Shown: positions 11,120 through 21,110 of the stretch, in pieces
Layout of the letters: each line of letters starts with the position of its first letter
How positions within the stretch are numbered: the stretch's first letter is position 1
Assembly (NCBI RefSeq): GCF_964656455.1
Contig: NC_135717.1
Span: 11,189,033-11,253,032 of the forward strand
Length of the DNA: 64,000 nucleotides
From: Halichoerus grypus
Taxonomy: Eukaryota; Chordata; Mammalia; Carnivora; Phocidae
Reading direction: 5' to 3'
Notes under the pieces: model-generated
Seen by the model: only the letters and a program-made list of their open reading frames with translations
Database searches by the model: none
Told to the model about the DNA's origin: nothing
Position numbers and translations under genes: made by a program

Positions 11120-11400
11120 GTCATCCCAGAGGGCAAAGGGAATATCTGAACTGCGTTTTGAAGGAAATGTCAGAGGTCACCAGGTGGCTAAGGCAGACGA
11201 ATTTCAGGCATACAGATAAGCATGCACAAAGTCTGAACAGAATGAAACTATCACCAATTTGGGGTGATGTTTGAAAGAAGGCATGTGATAAAGGTGGAAG
11301 GTCATCAAAGAAGTGTGACAGGTTAGGTGTGATGAGACTTCACATGGATTCATGGTCTATAAAAGGACCCTTTAGGCTGAGAAATTCAAGACACTCGATT
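11120..11400 (-). mobile_element. Possible L2-like fragment (antisense)
   Basis: 'aactgcgttttgaaggaaatgtcag', 'aagcatgcacaaagtctgaac' and 'accctttaggctgagaaattc' resemble the antisense L2-type pattern. Weak, no clear ends. Confidence 0.3.
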
Positions 11401-11410
11401 TTTGTCAGTG

Positions 11411-12140
11411 TATTGTGAGGGGATTCAATCTTCAGAGAGACTCACATTAGCTCAACTCTTGATAGACTGATATATAACCAGAAAGCCTGTGTTACTTTCC
11501 GTTGACAAGTAAGGCTGGAGTGTTTCCCTCAGCATATCAGCACTTTGTGCCTCTGTACACACAGGTTCACAGAAGATGGATTCTCAGCTAAGACAGCTTG
11601 AGACACACTCTTCCCTAACAAGAAGCCAAGGGGCTCTCTTGCTCTCGCTCTCCTGGACAGGAATGTCACCAAGGCCAAAGGATGCCTCCCTGAATCTTTG
11701 CCATACTGACAAACTCTTGCCCCTTCTGGTTGCAAATAGAATGCTAATGTTTTGAGGTTGCTAACCCATTCATTTAGATTATGATTGTATCTTGCTTCCA
11801 CTGGGGAGCCAGTCAGAACCCTGAAGATGACCCTATGTGTCTTTCCTCTGAAACTTCAGCTATGCTGTTCACCCCGTACCTACACTTCTTAGAAGGGGGC
11901 CTCTCCATTATTGGCACACAGCGAAGCACTCTGAAGGAGTAAATGAGTTATTGAGTTTGCTCTATGCTGATTTTATACCCAAACCTTCAGAATATTATCT
12001 TTGAACCAGTTGAGGTGACCTCACCCTTGGCCTCTTTCTTCCATGCACCTCCTATGACATGGCAGATCTAGAATTTAGAAAGGATGGGTGGGGAAGGGGG
12101 GGATGCTGATGGGAGCCTTGGTGGTAGAAAGTTAGGGTAT
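11411..12140. other. Unique sequence, no gene seen
   Basis: No repeat or gene recognised. A 90-codon minus-strand frame (11529-11801) has no recognisable protein motif. A TATAAAAGG-like word occurs at 11359 without other promoter signs. Confidence 0.4.
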
Positions 12141-12142
12141 GC

Positions 12143-12316
12143 AGTTGGATCCAAAGAAAATCCAAAATAACTCAGAAACCTCAGGCCTATATTTAATAGG
12201 CATTTAATAGGTAATTTAAAATAAATCTATATCCGAAATACAATGGTAATTTGGAAGAAGATATTTAACAAGTTGGATCCAAAGAAAATCCAAAATAGCT
12301 CAGAAACCTCAGGCCT
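12143..12316. repeat. Compound duplication: flanking repeat with templated insert
   Basis: A 46-bp direct repeat beginning agttggatccaaagaaaatc lies at 12143-12188 and 12271-12316 (one mismatch). The 82 bp between them match the block ending at 11114, upstream. The two loci share the word agaaacctcaggcct at the junction, as expected for a replication template switch. Confidence 0.88.
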
Positions 12317-12570
12317 TGTATTTTAAGCCAAGGAAGAAAAATTGGAGGCTTGAACTTACTGTAGGTTCCTCTTCTTTCCGGAAGCAGTTACCTTTTAGTC
12401 TGTGTTAGGTGATTCCAGCTTCTGTCACAGATAAACCCTGACTCTCAGAGGTTGCACACTATGAAGTTAGTTTCTCATTCATGGTCCAGGGTGGGCGCTT
12501 GGTGGGTGTCTTCCAAGCAGTGATTTGGGGATCCGCACCCCGTCCATCGAGCACTCCGCTGCCCCCAACA
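12317..12570. other. Unique sequence
   Basis: Short unique stretch between the duplication and a hAT relic. Nothing recognised. Confidence 0.4.
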
Positions 12571-12571
12571 G

Positions 12572-12745
12572 CAGCGGTTCTTGATGTGTGGTCCCTGGCC
12601 CAATAGCAGTCGCAGCATCTCCCTGGAACCTGTAAGAAATGCAGGTTTCCAGGCCCTACCCAGACCTAGAGACTCAGCAACTCCAGGGGTGGGCTTAACA
12701 AACCCTCCAGGTGGTTCTGATAAACACGAACGATTTGGAACCACA
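12572..12745 (+). mobile_element. MER5A-like hAT-Charlie relic
   Basis: Starts CAGCGGTTCTTGATGTGTGG and ends GGAACCACA, the degenerate inverted termini of MER5A. The middle has 'gtaagaaatgcaggtttccagg', 'aactccaggggtggg' and 'aaccctccaggtggttctgat', all MER5A landmarks. Non-autonomous, near full length. Confidence 0.82.
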
Positions 12746-12847
12746 TTTCTAAGAGGGAGATGTAATTTTGGCGACTTCAGTCGGAATTCATTCCAAAAAA
12801 ATAATATTGTGAGTGATTAGATGCAGTAGGAATGGTGATTGTACTGT

Positions 12848-12945
12848 TATTCAACACGTATTTGTTGAAATCCTTCTGTGTGCCAGACCCCAGGATAGCT
12901 AGACCCTGTGTACACTGATGACAAAGGGGGTGGTCCGTAACTACT
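12848..12945 (-). mobile_element. L2 LINE 3' terminus (antisense)
   Basis: 'attcaacacgtatttgttgaaatccttctgtgtgcc' matches the antisense L2 3' end TTCAACAAATATTTGTTGAGTGCC. Short fragment. Confidence 0.55.
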
Positions 12946-13057
12946 CTATTGCAGGTAGTTTAGATTACATGGCTCTTGTCGGCTTAGCTGGGTACTTAGA
13001 CTGATACCCAAGTAATAGCTATTTAGGCAATAAATAGATGTTTATTAAAAGAAAATG

Positions 13058-13261
13058 TGGGGGGCACCTGGGAGGCTCAGTTGGTTAAGCATCCAACACT
13101 TAATTTTGGCTCAGGTCATGATCTCAAGGTCCTGAGATGGAGCCCCACGTCAGGCTCTGCACTGGGCATGGAGTCTGCTTGGGATTCTCTCTCTCCCTCT
13201 CTCTTTCTGAGCCTAACCCCCATCACATGCTCTCTCCCTCTCTCTCAAATAAATACAAAGA
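13058..13261 (+). mobile_element. CAN-SINE
   Basis: Head GGGGCACCTGGGAGGCTCAG, long TC tract, CAAATAAATA tail with CAAAG. Target-site duplication aaaagaaaatg (13047-13057) and aaaagaaaacg (13262-13272). Overlapping open frames translate only the SINE. Confidence 0.94.
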
Positions 13262-13534
13262 AAAAGAAAACGCAGGATGGACGACTCATTGTATTTTCCT
13301 AGGAGTCAGATTGCTAACCTTGGAAAAGACAGAATTGGATTTCCAAAGTGGGCCACTTCCAGATACAGTCAAGCAAAATACACCTGTGATATCGAGGAGG
13401 GGGGAGTTCCCTTGGTGGGTAACCATGCAAAGCCCCATCCACAGAAGGAGAGGTTCCTCATCATTAGATGAGGCTGATAAAGATAATGCCTTTCAAAGTT
13501 AACAATCCCTGAGAAGCAAACGTTTTCCACGTGT

Positions 13535-13670
13535 TATTTTGCAGAACCCTCACAACCTCTGACATAGCTACTATTGTGTATTCCCATTTTAGAGATGAAG
13601 GTGGGAAAGACTGAGGAGTTCTTGCACACTTGGGGGCCAGACCAGGATTCAACTCACGCTTCGTGTGGTT
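13535..13670 (-). mobile_element. MIR SINE fragment (antisense)
   Basis: 'agaaccctcacaacctctgacatagctactattg', 'ttcccattttagagatgaagg' and 'gccagaccaggattcaactc' are collinear with antisense MIR. Confidence 0.6.
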
Positions 13671-13781
13671 CTAAACCTCTGGGTTAATTTCTGGTTTAAA
13701 CTGTGGAACCAACTTCAAGCTTATGAAAATAGAAGCAAACCCTTAATTTGATAGGAAGGAACTGGATCAGAAGGGGAAGAA

Positions 13782-14023
13782 GGGGCACCTGGGTGGCTCA
13801 GTCGTTAAGCGTCTGCCTTCGGCTCGGGTCATGATCCCAGGGTCCTGGGATCGAGCCCCGCATAGGGCTCCCCGCTCCGTGGGAAGCCTGCTTCTCCCTC
13901 TCCCACTCCCCCTGCTTGTGTTCCCTTTCTCGCTGTGTCTCTCTCTAATACAATCTAAATAAAATCTTTAAACTAATAACTAAATAAACTAAATAACTAA
14001 ATAAAATCTTTAAAAAAAAAAAA
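13782..14023 (+). mobile_element. CAN-SINE, young, expanded tail
   Basis: Head GGGGCACCTGGGTGGCTCAG followed by TCGTTAAGCGTCTGCC, the ursid/pinniped-type form. The A tail is expanded into ACTAAATAA-like units with two copies of AATAAAATCTTTAAA. Perfect 12-bp target-site duplication agaaggggaaga at 13770-13781 and 14024-14035. Confidence 0.96.
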
Positions 14024-14194
14024 AGAAGGGGAAGAAGAGCCTTTAGGAAAGCTTCTGCAGCGTATTGATAGCAGGTGCATGGGGCTGGTGAAAGAGAGGC
14101 CCTTTGGAAAGATTTGCAAGACGAAGGAAACTTCTATATCAGATAGAGCAAGGCCCAGGGGTTTGTGTCCCTGGGTCCCGGTAGAGGCCCTGCC

Positions 14195-14335
14195 TTCAGC
14201 CTGCAAGGCTTTGGACAAATCAATTAACCTTTATGAGCCTTACAAGCATATGGCCTATAAAATGAGGGTGATACCTTTAATGACTGCCTCGCATGGCCAT
14301 TATGAAGGTCCAATGAAAAAAATTATAGTCCACAT
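14195..14335 (+). mobile_element. MIR SINE fragment
   Basis: 'ctttggacaaatcaattaaccttt', 'tataaaatgagggtgatacc', then 'cattatgaaggtccaatgaaa' follow the MIR core and tail. Confidence 0.6.
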
Positions 14336-14374
14336 AAAAATGGTACCCACGGAAGCCATCCTTAGAAAGTAGAG

Positions 14375-14426
14375 CAGTGTTGTAAGCCTTAAGACAAAGC
14401 CAGTGTTGTAAGCCTTAAGACAAAGG
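14375..14426. repeat. 26-bp tandem duplication
   Basis: Two adjacent copies starting cagtgttgtaagccttaag at 14375-14400 and 14401-14426, differing only at the last base. Recent, non-microsatellite duplication. Confidence 0.97.
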
Positions 14427-14715
14427 TGGATAGGGAAAGGAGATCCTTGAGCTGGGCTTGAAAATGTGTACAAATTTCCTACAGACAGATGACAGAAGGA
14501 CACTCACTGCAGAGACAGACCAGCCTGTGCAGAGACAGGGAGACAGGTGTGTCTGGAAAACAGTACTTGACATTTTTGAGTGTGAATTTGAGATGTGGCT
14601 AAGGGACGAGTAGCAGATGAGGACAGAGAGAGACAAAGTCTGGTGACCCTTCCCATATCTTCCATGATAATGAAGAATCGGCATATCAGTCCTGAAATGA
14701 AAACAAAAATATTGC
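14427..14715. other. Unique sequence, possibly old L2-like
   Basis: 'gagctgggcttgaaaatgtg' and 'tgcagagacagaccagcctgtgcagagacagg' contain a partial internal repeat (gcagagaca...). No gene recognised. Confidence 0.3.
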
Positions 14716-14730
14716 TAGAGCAGAAATGAG

Positions 14731-14950
14731 AGGGACGCCTGGGTGGCTCAGTCAGTTAAGTGTCCAACTCTTGGTTTCAGCTCAGGTCATGATCTCAAGG
14801 TCCTGAGATCAAGCCCCACATTGGGCTCCGCACTCAGTGGGGAGTCTGCTTAAGATTCTTTCTCTCCTTCTCCCTCTGCCCCTCCCCGTTCATGCTCTCT
14901 CTCTCTCTCTAAAAATAAATAAATAAATAAGTACAAAAAAATTTAAAAAA
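14731..14950 (+). mobile_element. CAN-SINE
   Basis: Head GGACGCCTGGGTGGCTCAG, TC-rich body, (AAATA)n tail. Near-perfect duplication tagagcagaaatgag (14716-14730) and tagagcagaaattgag (14951-14966). Confidence 0.95.
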
Positions 14951-15068
14951 TAGAGCAGAAATTGAGAAGCTGCTTTGTGCAAACCCTCTGCAAGCTTACA
15001 AGATAGCACGTAATTGTAAATAGTCACAGGAAATGCTAAACAAACAAACAAACAAAACCCCAAGAAAC

Positions 15069-15069
<1 letters not shown>

Positions 15070-15107
<38 letters not shown>
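15070..15107. repeat. (CA)n microsatellite
   Basis: Uninterrupted CA dinucleotides, about 19 units, preceded by an (AAAC)n patch. Confidence 0.96.
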
Positions 15108-15111
<4 letters not shown>

Positions 15112-15329
15112 TCCAACGGGTAGAGGGAAGTCAATCCAAATTGCGCCTGATTTATTACCACGCGTAATCAATAGTAGTAGGTCCACATCAATTTTATATC
15201 TAATTTAAAAATTTGAGGTCTCAATGTGCTCATTAAAGAATATAATGGATTTACATATTTTAATTATGTTTTATGGATTATGAACATAATGTAATTAAGA
15301 GACTTTTCAGGAGGCATGATGAATGAACA

Positions 15330-15560
15330 GGGGGGCCCAACATATGGCAGGAGACAGCACACAGCGTGGACGCGGCCGGAGCAGCCCAGCCCCACGGCTG
15401 ACGGCCCAGGCCAGAGTGTCGGGATGAGGTTCATGGTGACGGCAGCCTACTGGCACCACCAGACAGGAATGACGAGGCTGAACGGCCGAGCAGGTGGTGG
15501 AGCGCTGGATCTGCGGGAGAGTGCGTGGCTGCCACGGCCGGCTGGCCAGTCCTTCTCTTC
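15330..15560. other. Short CpG-rich pocket
   Basis: GC-rich and CpG-preserving against CpG-poor surroundings: by hand count about 16 CpG between 15361 and 15545. Open frames exist on both strands (94 codons plus, 92 codons minus), but neither protein is recognised and no splice context was confirmed. Could be a decayed GC-rich repeat, a small CpG island or an exon remnant. Confidence 0.4.
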
Positions 15561-15607
15561 CGCCCCTCTTCACCTTCCTCTCCATTGCAGCCTTGGTTGA
15601 AAAGCAA

Positions 15608-16105
15608 CCCCATCCGCTTTTCTATTTTATTTTTCACTATGGTAAAAAACAACACACACACACACACACAATAGAAATACGCACCTATAATAGAAACACA
15701 CGCACGCACAAGAGAATTGATCATCTTAACCATTTTTAAATGCATGGTCAGTCGTGTTAAGGAGATTCACATTGTTGTGCAACTGATCTCCAGAACTTTC
15801 TTCGTCTTGCAAAACTGAACTGCTAGGTCCAGTGAACAACAACTTTCTGCTCCCCCGCCCCCAGCCTCTGGCCGTCATGATTCTACTTTCTGGGTCTCTG
15901 GGTTTGGCTCTCATGCAAGTGGAATCACACAGTATTTGTCCTTTTGTGTCCGGCTTATTTCACCGAACATAATGTCCTCCAGCTTCAGCCATGTTGTAGC
16001 AGGTGACAGGATTTCCTTCCCTTTGAGACCGAAGCACATTCTGAACGTACACGTGACATTTGCTTTACCCATTCATCCTTCGATGGCCATTTGACGGCAC
16101 TCTGC
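15608..16105 (-). mobile_element. L1 3' UTR fragment (antisense)
   Basis: After a (CA)n-expanded start: 'atcatcttaaccatttttaaatg', 'ttcacattgttgtgcaactg', 'tctccagaactttcttc', 'agtatttgtccttttgtgtccggctta', 'cataatgtcctccag', 'catgttgtagcaggtgaca'. Classic antisense L1M 3' end. Confidence 0.88.
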
Positions 16106-16440
16106 ACGGTTGTGATGGTCTGAATTCAGGATTCCTTAGACTCACCCCTGCCAACAGAAGGCTCTTTCTAAGAGGACCGGGGTCACTCCCCTGTTTTAAA
16201 ATCTGTTGATCTTTGGCCCTTTGTCACTCCTTAGAGTACCTTCACCATCTGGCTGCTTTGCTTGCAGTTCTGTCCCTTCTTCCGCCATGGGGGTCACTTG
16301 TCCCAGGCAGGGCTACCGTAACCGACATTCGCCACTCCCAAACACATTTGTACACCGTGTTTTGGCACATCCGGTGGCTGTGCCCACCATTTGTGAGGCC
16401 CTATCCCCTAGGACATCTCGTAACCAAAGAGTCTAGGACA
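16106..16440. other. Unique sequence, no gene seen
   Basis: Contains two overlapping plus-strand frames (76 and 104 codons, from 16206 and 16213) with no recognisable domain; the longer one runs into the hAT relic, so coding is unlikely. C/T-rich text hints at an old L2. Confidence 0.35.
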
Positions 16441-16444
16441 GAGA

Positions 16445-16607
16445 TTGGCAAACTACAGACCAGGGGCCAAATTCAGCCTGTTTTTATAAATAAAGTTTTA
16501 TCGGAACATGAGCGTGCCCATGGTTGATGTATTGTCTGTCACTATTTTCCCACTATAATTCAAAGCTCGTTAAAGGAGATAATTTGTTGACCCCTGCTCT
16601 AGGTAAT
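16445..16607 (+). mobile_element. Non-autonomous hAT-type DNA transposon relic
   Basis: 'ttggcaaactacagaccaggggccaaattcagcctg', 'ataaataaagttttatcggaacatg', 'atgtattgtctgtcactat' and a terminal 'ttgttgacccctgctct'. The ends form the inverted terminal repeat AGGGGT(C/T)GGCAAAC. A related copy lies at 59622-59822. Confidence 0.75.
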
Positions 16608-16765
16608 CGCTTGTGTTCAAATCTCTCTCTGCTGTTTCCTAGCTATGACCTTGGGTAATTCAACATTCCAGAAAGGGGATAATAAGTAATACCCACTTCA
16701 CAGCTTTATTGTGAAGGCTGAGATAATACATACAAATCCCCTGGCACACAGATGCCAAGTTGGCA
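16608..16765 (+). mobile_element. MIR SINE
   Basis: 'gtgttcaaatctctctctgctg', 'ctagctatgaccttgggtaat', 'ggggataataagtaatacccacttcac' and 'aaggctgagataatacata' are collinear with MIR. Confidence 0.75.
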
Positions 16766-16929
16766 GGTAAAGCAATAAGAGTGTCTATGTTGGATCATCA
16801 AACGGACACCACACAATGCTAAGCAGTGGCCGCATCCCAGACTTCTCTTCCTTCGAAGGCAGCATAACGAGTACACAGAGTGTGGGCTTTTGAAGTTTAA
16901 AAATTTAAGGTCCAAATTCAAGATCAACC

Positions 16930-17045
16930 CTATTGTTGATATCAGCTTGGGACCTTGATTTTCTCCTCTGTGATGTGAAGAGAGTAACGAACGCCTGGCC
17001 TTGAGGCTTATTGTGGGGGTTAAAAGCAGCCAGTGTTTAAATTAG
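16930..17045 (+). mobile_element. MIR SINE fragment
   Basis: 'cagcttgggaccttgattttctcctctgtgatg' and 'ggcttattgtgggggttaaa' resemble the MIR core and 3' part. Confidence 0.5.
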
Positions 17046-18120
17046 GACTTAGGGGTCAAAAATGTACTTTACATAAGGGCCAGAAGCAGACACTCAGAAG
17101 AAGGTAGTTTCTTTTCTCCTTTCCACCGGTGTGTCCGAGGATGAAATCCACAATTCCCAGCTCTAGAGGCTTGCTTTGTTAGATATCTCTATGACAGAGT
17201 GAATTGTGAATGGGCCTCCAGGGCTGATGCCCCTGGGAGCCCTCCCATCACTTCTCAGGTGTCCTTGTACATCTCATCTCTCCTCCTCTCAGGGAATGAT
17301 GTAAGAACTGTCCATATTGGCCTCTACAGTCTCACCGCTTTCCCTCCCTTGCTACTACTACTGGCCTCTAGGGGGAGCTCAAGACTTCGTCATCTTTGGC
17401 CGGGGTCAAAGGGAGAGAGTATTGTCCCAGATTACTCAGTAACTATTTGCTGAATGAAGGGACACATGCAAGGAGGGATGGATGTCAGGGATAAGGTAAA
17501 GATTGACTTTAGAGGGCTTTTTCTCAATGACAGTTTTACATCTGGATTCTTTTTTCTTAGCTCCTTGTTGGGCTCTAGGGACCTCAAGACACCTTCAGTG
17601 GGGGGGAGGCAAATCTACCCTTCAACCCACCACCATTCCTCTTTAGAAAGCTAGGTGCAAAGAACAAAGGCAAAGCACAGCCTGATGTGGGTGCCTAGGC
17701 CAGCCACTCCAGACCCTGTGCAGAACCAGTCCCAACGTGGAAGCATTTCCTTTATTTGTCTTTTGCCTCAGCTCATGCTCAGCATGTGAGGCTTTGAAAG
17801 CCAGAATTGGGAGTTCTAGAAGCAGGCGACCATATAGGTCATTGAGCCTTGGGTCTTTGTTGGCTTTTGGCAAAAACATCCTGTGACACAGAACTTGTCT
17901 GATCTAGTTTATCTGGTGGCTTTGCTGGTGTTTGAAGCTTAAGCCATGCTTCATGGTTGGCCAAGTGTTTCAATTACTGATTCTCGGTTTACTAATTTTC
18001 TTTTTCTCTGTCTTTATCCTGGAAGTGAACAGAAGGATGGCTCCATGGAGGAAAGATTAACTCATGGTCACAAGGGCACCAACGAAACTTTCTTGTAGGT
18101 GGTAAAGTCAGAATTGAGTT
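17046..18120. other. Unique sequence, possible L2 end at 17390-17460
   Basis: No gene recognised. 'ctcagtaactatttgctgaatgaagg' at about 17436-17460 looks like an L2 3' end in plus orientation. Open frames up to 84 codons are unsupported. Confidence 0.35.
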
Positions 18121-18215
18121 TTGAGCATGAGTGAAGGGAGGAGTATGCCAAGTGGATTGTATGGGAAATACATCCCACCACGTGAGAATATCATGTATAA
18201 AAGTAGAGAGTTGTG

Positions 18216-18411
18216 TGGGGCTGGGTGGCTCAGTCGTTAAGCGTCTGCCTTCGGCTCAGGTCATGATCTCGGGGTCCTGGGATCGAGACCGGCATCGGGC
18301 TCCCTGCTCCGCGGGAAGTTTGCTTCTCCCTCTCCCACTCGCCCTGCTTGTGTTCCTTCTCTTGCTGTGTCTTTCTCTCTGGCAAATAAATAAATAAAAT
18401 CTTAAAAAAAA
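18216..18411 (+). mobile_element. CAN-SINE, young
   Basis: Head slightly shortened (TGGGGCTGGGTGGCTCAG) then TCGTTAAGCGTCTGCC, TC-rich body, CAAATAAATAAATAAAATC tail. Perfect 17-bp duplication aaaagtagagagttgtg at 18199-18215 and 18412-18428. Confidence 0.97.
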
Positions 18412-18559
18412 AAAAGTAGAGAGTTGTGACAAGGAACAGGACATGTTGCGTTGATGTTAGAGACGGTTGAAACTTGGGGTCTAAGGAAGGAGTGGTGGGA
18501 GATGAAGCAAGAATTAGATGGGTTTCACAAAATGGCAGCAGACTTATTCCTTGCCTTCA

Positions 18560-19240
18560 GGGAATGTGAATTCTACTACACAATCCAGGGGGTGACTGCA
18601 TCCATCCAAGCGTACTAGGGAGTCATCAGAGAAAATGGTAAGCAAAATGGCCCACGTGATCAGAGCTGTGTTTCAGAAACATTATTGATGTCGGCATGGA
18701 GGGTGAACCGAGGATTGGAGACGGCAGAGGTGGGAGACCCTGCAGTAACAGAGGGAAGAGATTACCGAGGGCAGACTGGGAGGGATAAAACCAAGGGAAA
18801 GATTGGGAAGTTATTTCCGAGGTAGATTTCAGAAGTATATTTGGAAGAATTTGATACTATTTTATAATCCATTGAATGTTGGGCATGAGGGTTAAAGGAA
18901 TAGTCAAGGAGACAGAAGTCCTGAGTTGTGAGGAATAGATATAGGGTACAGTACACTTGGCACAAAATACCAAGGTATATGGTATAATACACCAAAATAG
19001 GCAAGATAGCTGGTCAATAGGTTTTCTGGGAGAAGGAGGGTTTTGGACACAGTGGGTTTGCTGGGCATGAGTCCTTATGGAGATGTATCTGGTAGACAGC
19101 TAGATGTTGCCAAATGCTCAAGGACCCTCCAGGTGGGGAGTTAGAGACTCAGATTTGGGAGTCATGAGGGAATTGTTCCAAGTAGTTGTGAGGAAGAGGA
19201 GTAAGAAAAGGCAGTGTGGGAAATGACACAAAGAGAGGAA
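18560..19240 (-). mobile_element. Probable L2 LINE fragment (antisense)
   Basis: G/A-rich text with antisense L2 landmarks: 'gatgtatctggtagacagctagatgttg', 'gagttagagactcagatttgggagtcat'. These correspond to the antisense of the L2 'CTCCCAAATTTATATCTCCAG' region. Diverged, and boundaries are loose. Confidence 0.5.
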
Positions 19241-19845
19241 GGAAAGGACAGAGGGTCTATGGTGGGGGAAATGGGTGACTAAAGGTCACATATTCCATGG
19301 AAAGATTGTATCCAAAGGTAGGAAGGACACTGGTGGCTGAGGATGGACCCGCCATTGTTCTGGAGGGGGTAAACACCATATTAGCACAGCCTGAGGGAAC
19401 AAGGAAGAGGAGAGGAAAACGGGAACTTGGGAGAACCGTATCTTCAAACAGTTGGGTGTTGAGGGACAGAAATTTGGGTTAGTGACTTGAATGACAGGAA
19501 GGGTTAGGGTAGGGAATTTTTTTTTTTTTCCAGTGGATAATAGCTTGTCTTCCTGAAGCCTTTCCGGTGCCACCAGGTGAGAATGTCGTCCCAAACATTT
19601 GTTTTCTTGAGTAGGTCTGCTCCAAGGTTGGCAGCAACAGGTGAAGTAAGATTCTCAATGGGCATCTTCCACTTCTGTCTGTCTCAAGTGTTATGTTATG
19701 TGGCAGGAATATCTGTGAGCACTGACGTATCTGCAGTGTTGAGAACCTTCTGGAAAAAAATTAATTTTGCCGAGGGATGGCCTTTCTCACGTGTGGAAAT
19801 CAGCACAGATGGAAAGCCTGCTTCTTGACTTTTGTGGGCATCTGA
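19241..19845. other. Unique sequence, no gene seen
   Basis: Minus-strand frame of 102 codons (19286-19594) and a plus-strand frame of 83 codons (19577-19828) show no recognised motif. A T12 run lies at about 19518-19529. Confidence 0.35.
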
Positions 19846-19847
19846 GT

Positions 19848-20025
19848 GCTACTTACTAGCTAAGTGACAGGGGGCGAGCCACTTACTCCCTCTGCGTCTC
19901 AGTTTCCTTATTTATAAAACGGTGACAATATGTCATTACAAGAATGTTTTTGGAGACTTACATTCTGCACCATTAATTTCTTGGAGCCTAGCGTTGTTAG
20001 ACTCTCAGTAAATGTTGGCCCTCTC
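19848..20025 (+). mobile_element. MIR SINE
   Basis: 'gtgctacttactagctaagtgaca', 'cttactccctctgcgtctcagtttccttatttataaaac' and 'actctcagtaaatgttgg' match MIR in order, including the tail. Confidence 0.8.
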
Positions 20026-20084
20026 TTCCCCACATCTTACCAGCATTTGATTACCATACATTTGATTACTTTGGCCTGAGCCAA

Positions 20085-20345
20085 CTCCCTTAACAAATGT
20101 TTCCACCTTAGATTAAAATTAATTCAAAGACAGGGACCAGCAACACATCCTGTAAGAGACTAAGAAAATGGCATTAATTTTGTAAATTAATAAATATGCA
20201 AATGGACGCTTTGTATGGAATAGGCTCTATAAGCAGGAAGTAAATTGTGTTGTAAATTATGCATTGCCATATGGAGCAGATACCCTTGATTTAGCATGCA
20301 AGGCAGAGAAAGCCGGAGCAGACTTTGCCGTAATGGCTTCTGAGA
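20085..20345. other. Candidate conserved non-coding element
   Basis: Repeat-free AT-rich text with clustered homeodomain-like words (GCATTAATTTTG, AAATTAATAAAT) and a perfect octamer ATGCAAAT at 20196-20203, the POU/OCT site. Enhancer function is inference only. Confidence 0.35.
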
Positions 20346-20770
20346 ATGAGTGGCATGCTCGTCCAAGGGCAACCCCGGGTGCTGAGTCATGCAGCTGGTC
20401 CCGGGGTGGCAGTGGGAGCCCCATGGTGAGCGGGCTGTTACCCAGCCACTGATGGGAATCATCTGGGGAAGACCATCCCACGGCTGCCAAGAGCATGGGC
20501 AAGCATGAGCTCATATGGGACAGCTTGTTTGCACTGAGCACGGTGCCCGGGATCTGGAGAGGGTTTGGGCGGGAGGGGGGGGGTGTTTCACAGGATGGGA
20601 GAGCTGTCCTGGGCTTCCAGAGCCTTGCCAGGCAGTACCACAATCCCAACTTCAAGGCAGGTGTGACTGGCCTGGGGAAAGGTACATTACTGCTGGATTG
20701 ATCCATCAATCATTAGAAAACAAACAGTCTAAGAACAGTCCAGGTGTCCCTCATTGTGCTAAATAGATGC
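20346..20770. other. Unique GC-richer sequence
   Basis: Holds most of a 150-codon minus-strand frame (20257-20709) that has no recognisable domain and overlaps the AT-rich candidate element; likely chance. Confidence 0.35.
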
Positions 20771-20774
20771 TGGA

Positions 20775-21110
20775 GGGCAGGGGTTCCCCCTGATGACTAT
20801 TCAGCAGAATCACCCAGGGAGCTTTTTTTTTTTTTTTTTTTTTAGTTTTATTTATTTATTTGACAGAGACACAGCGAGAGAGGGAACACAAGCACGGGGA
20901 GTGGGAGAGGGAGAAGCAGGCTTCCCGCGGAGTGGGGAGCCCAATGCGGGGCTTGATCCCAGGACCCTGGGATCATGACCTGAGCCGAAGGCAGACGCTT
21001 AACGACTGAGCCACCCAGGCGCCCCCACCCAGGGAGCTTTTTTAAAAAGAAAATAGATTCCTGGCTCCTACCTCTGGGATTCTGATGTAGCAGGTCTGGG
21101 CTGGGAATGA
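20775..21110 (-). mobile_element. hAT-Charlie relic split by a SINE
   Basis: 'caggggttccccctgatga', 'ttcagcagaatcacccagggagc' before the SINE and 'cctggctcctacctctgggattctgatgtagcaggtctgggctggg' after it follow the layout of MER3/MER5-class elements. Orientation and subfamily uncertain. Confidence 0.5.
20829..21025 (-). mobile_element. CAN-SINE, young (antisense)
   Basis: Poly-T, TTTATTTATTTGACAGAGAC, AGAAGCAGGCTTCCCGCGG, antisense head ending AACGACTGAGCCACCCAGG. Perfect 18-bp duplication cacccagggagctttttt at 20811-20828 and 21026-21043. Confidence 0.97.

Noticed and set aside
11355..11372. TATAAAAGG word as a promoter
   Set aside because: No initiator, CpG context or downstream exon; such words are frequent by chance in AT-rich DNA.
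13782..13860. tRNA-like A and B box words in the SINE heads
   Set aside because: They are the tRNA-derived promoters of SINEs; no complete cloverleaf or anticodon stem can be formed, so no tRNA gene is called.
20257..20709. 150-codon minus-strand frame
   Set aside because: Part of it lies in an AT-rich non-coding-looking block; Pro/Ser-rich composition follows base composition, not a domain.
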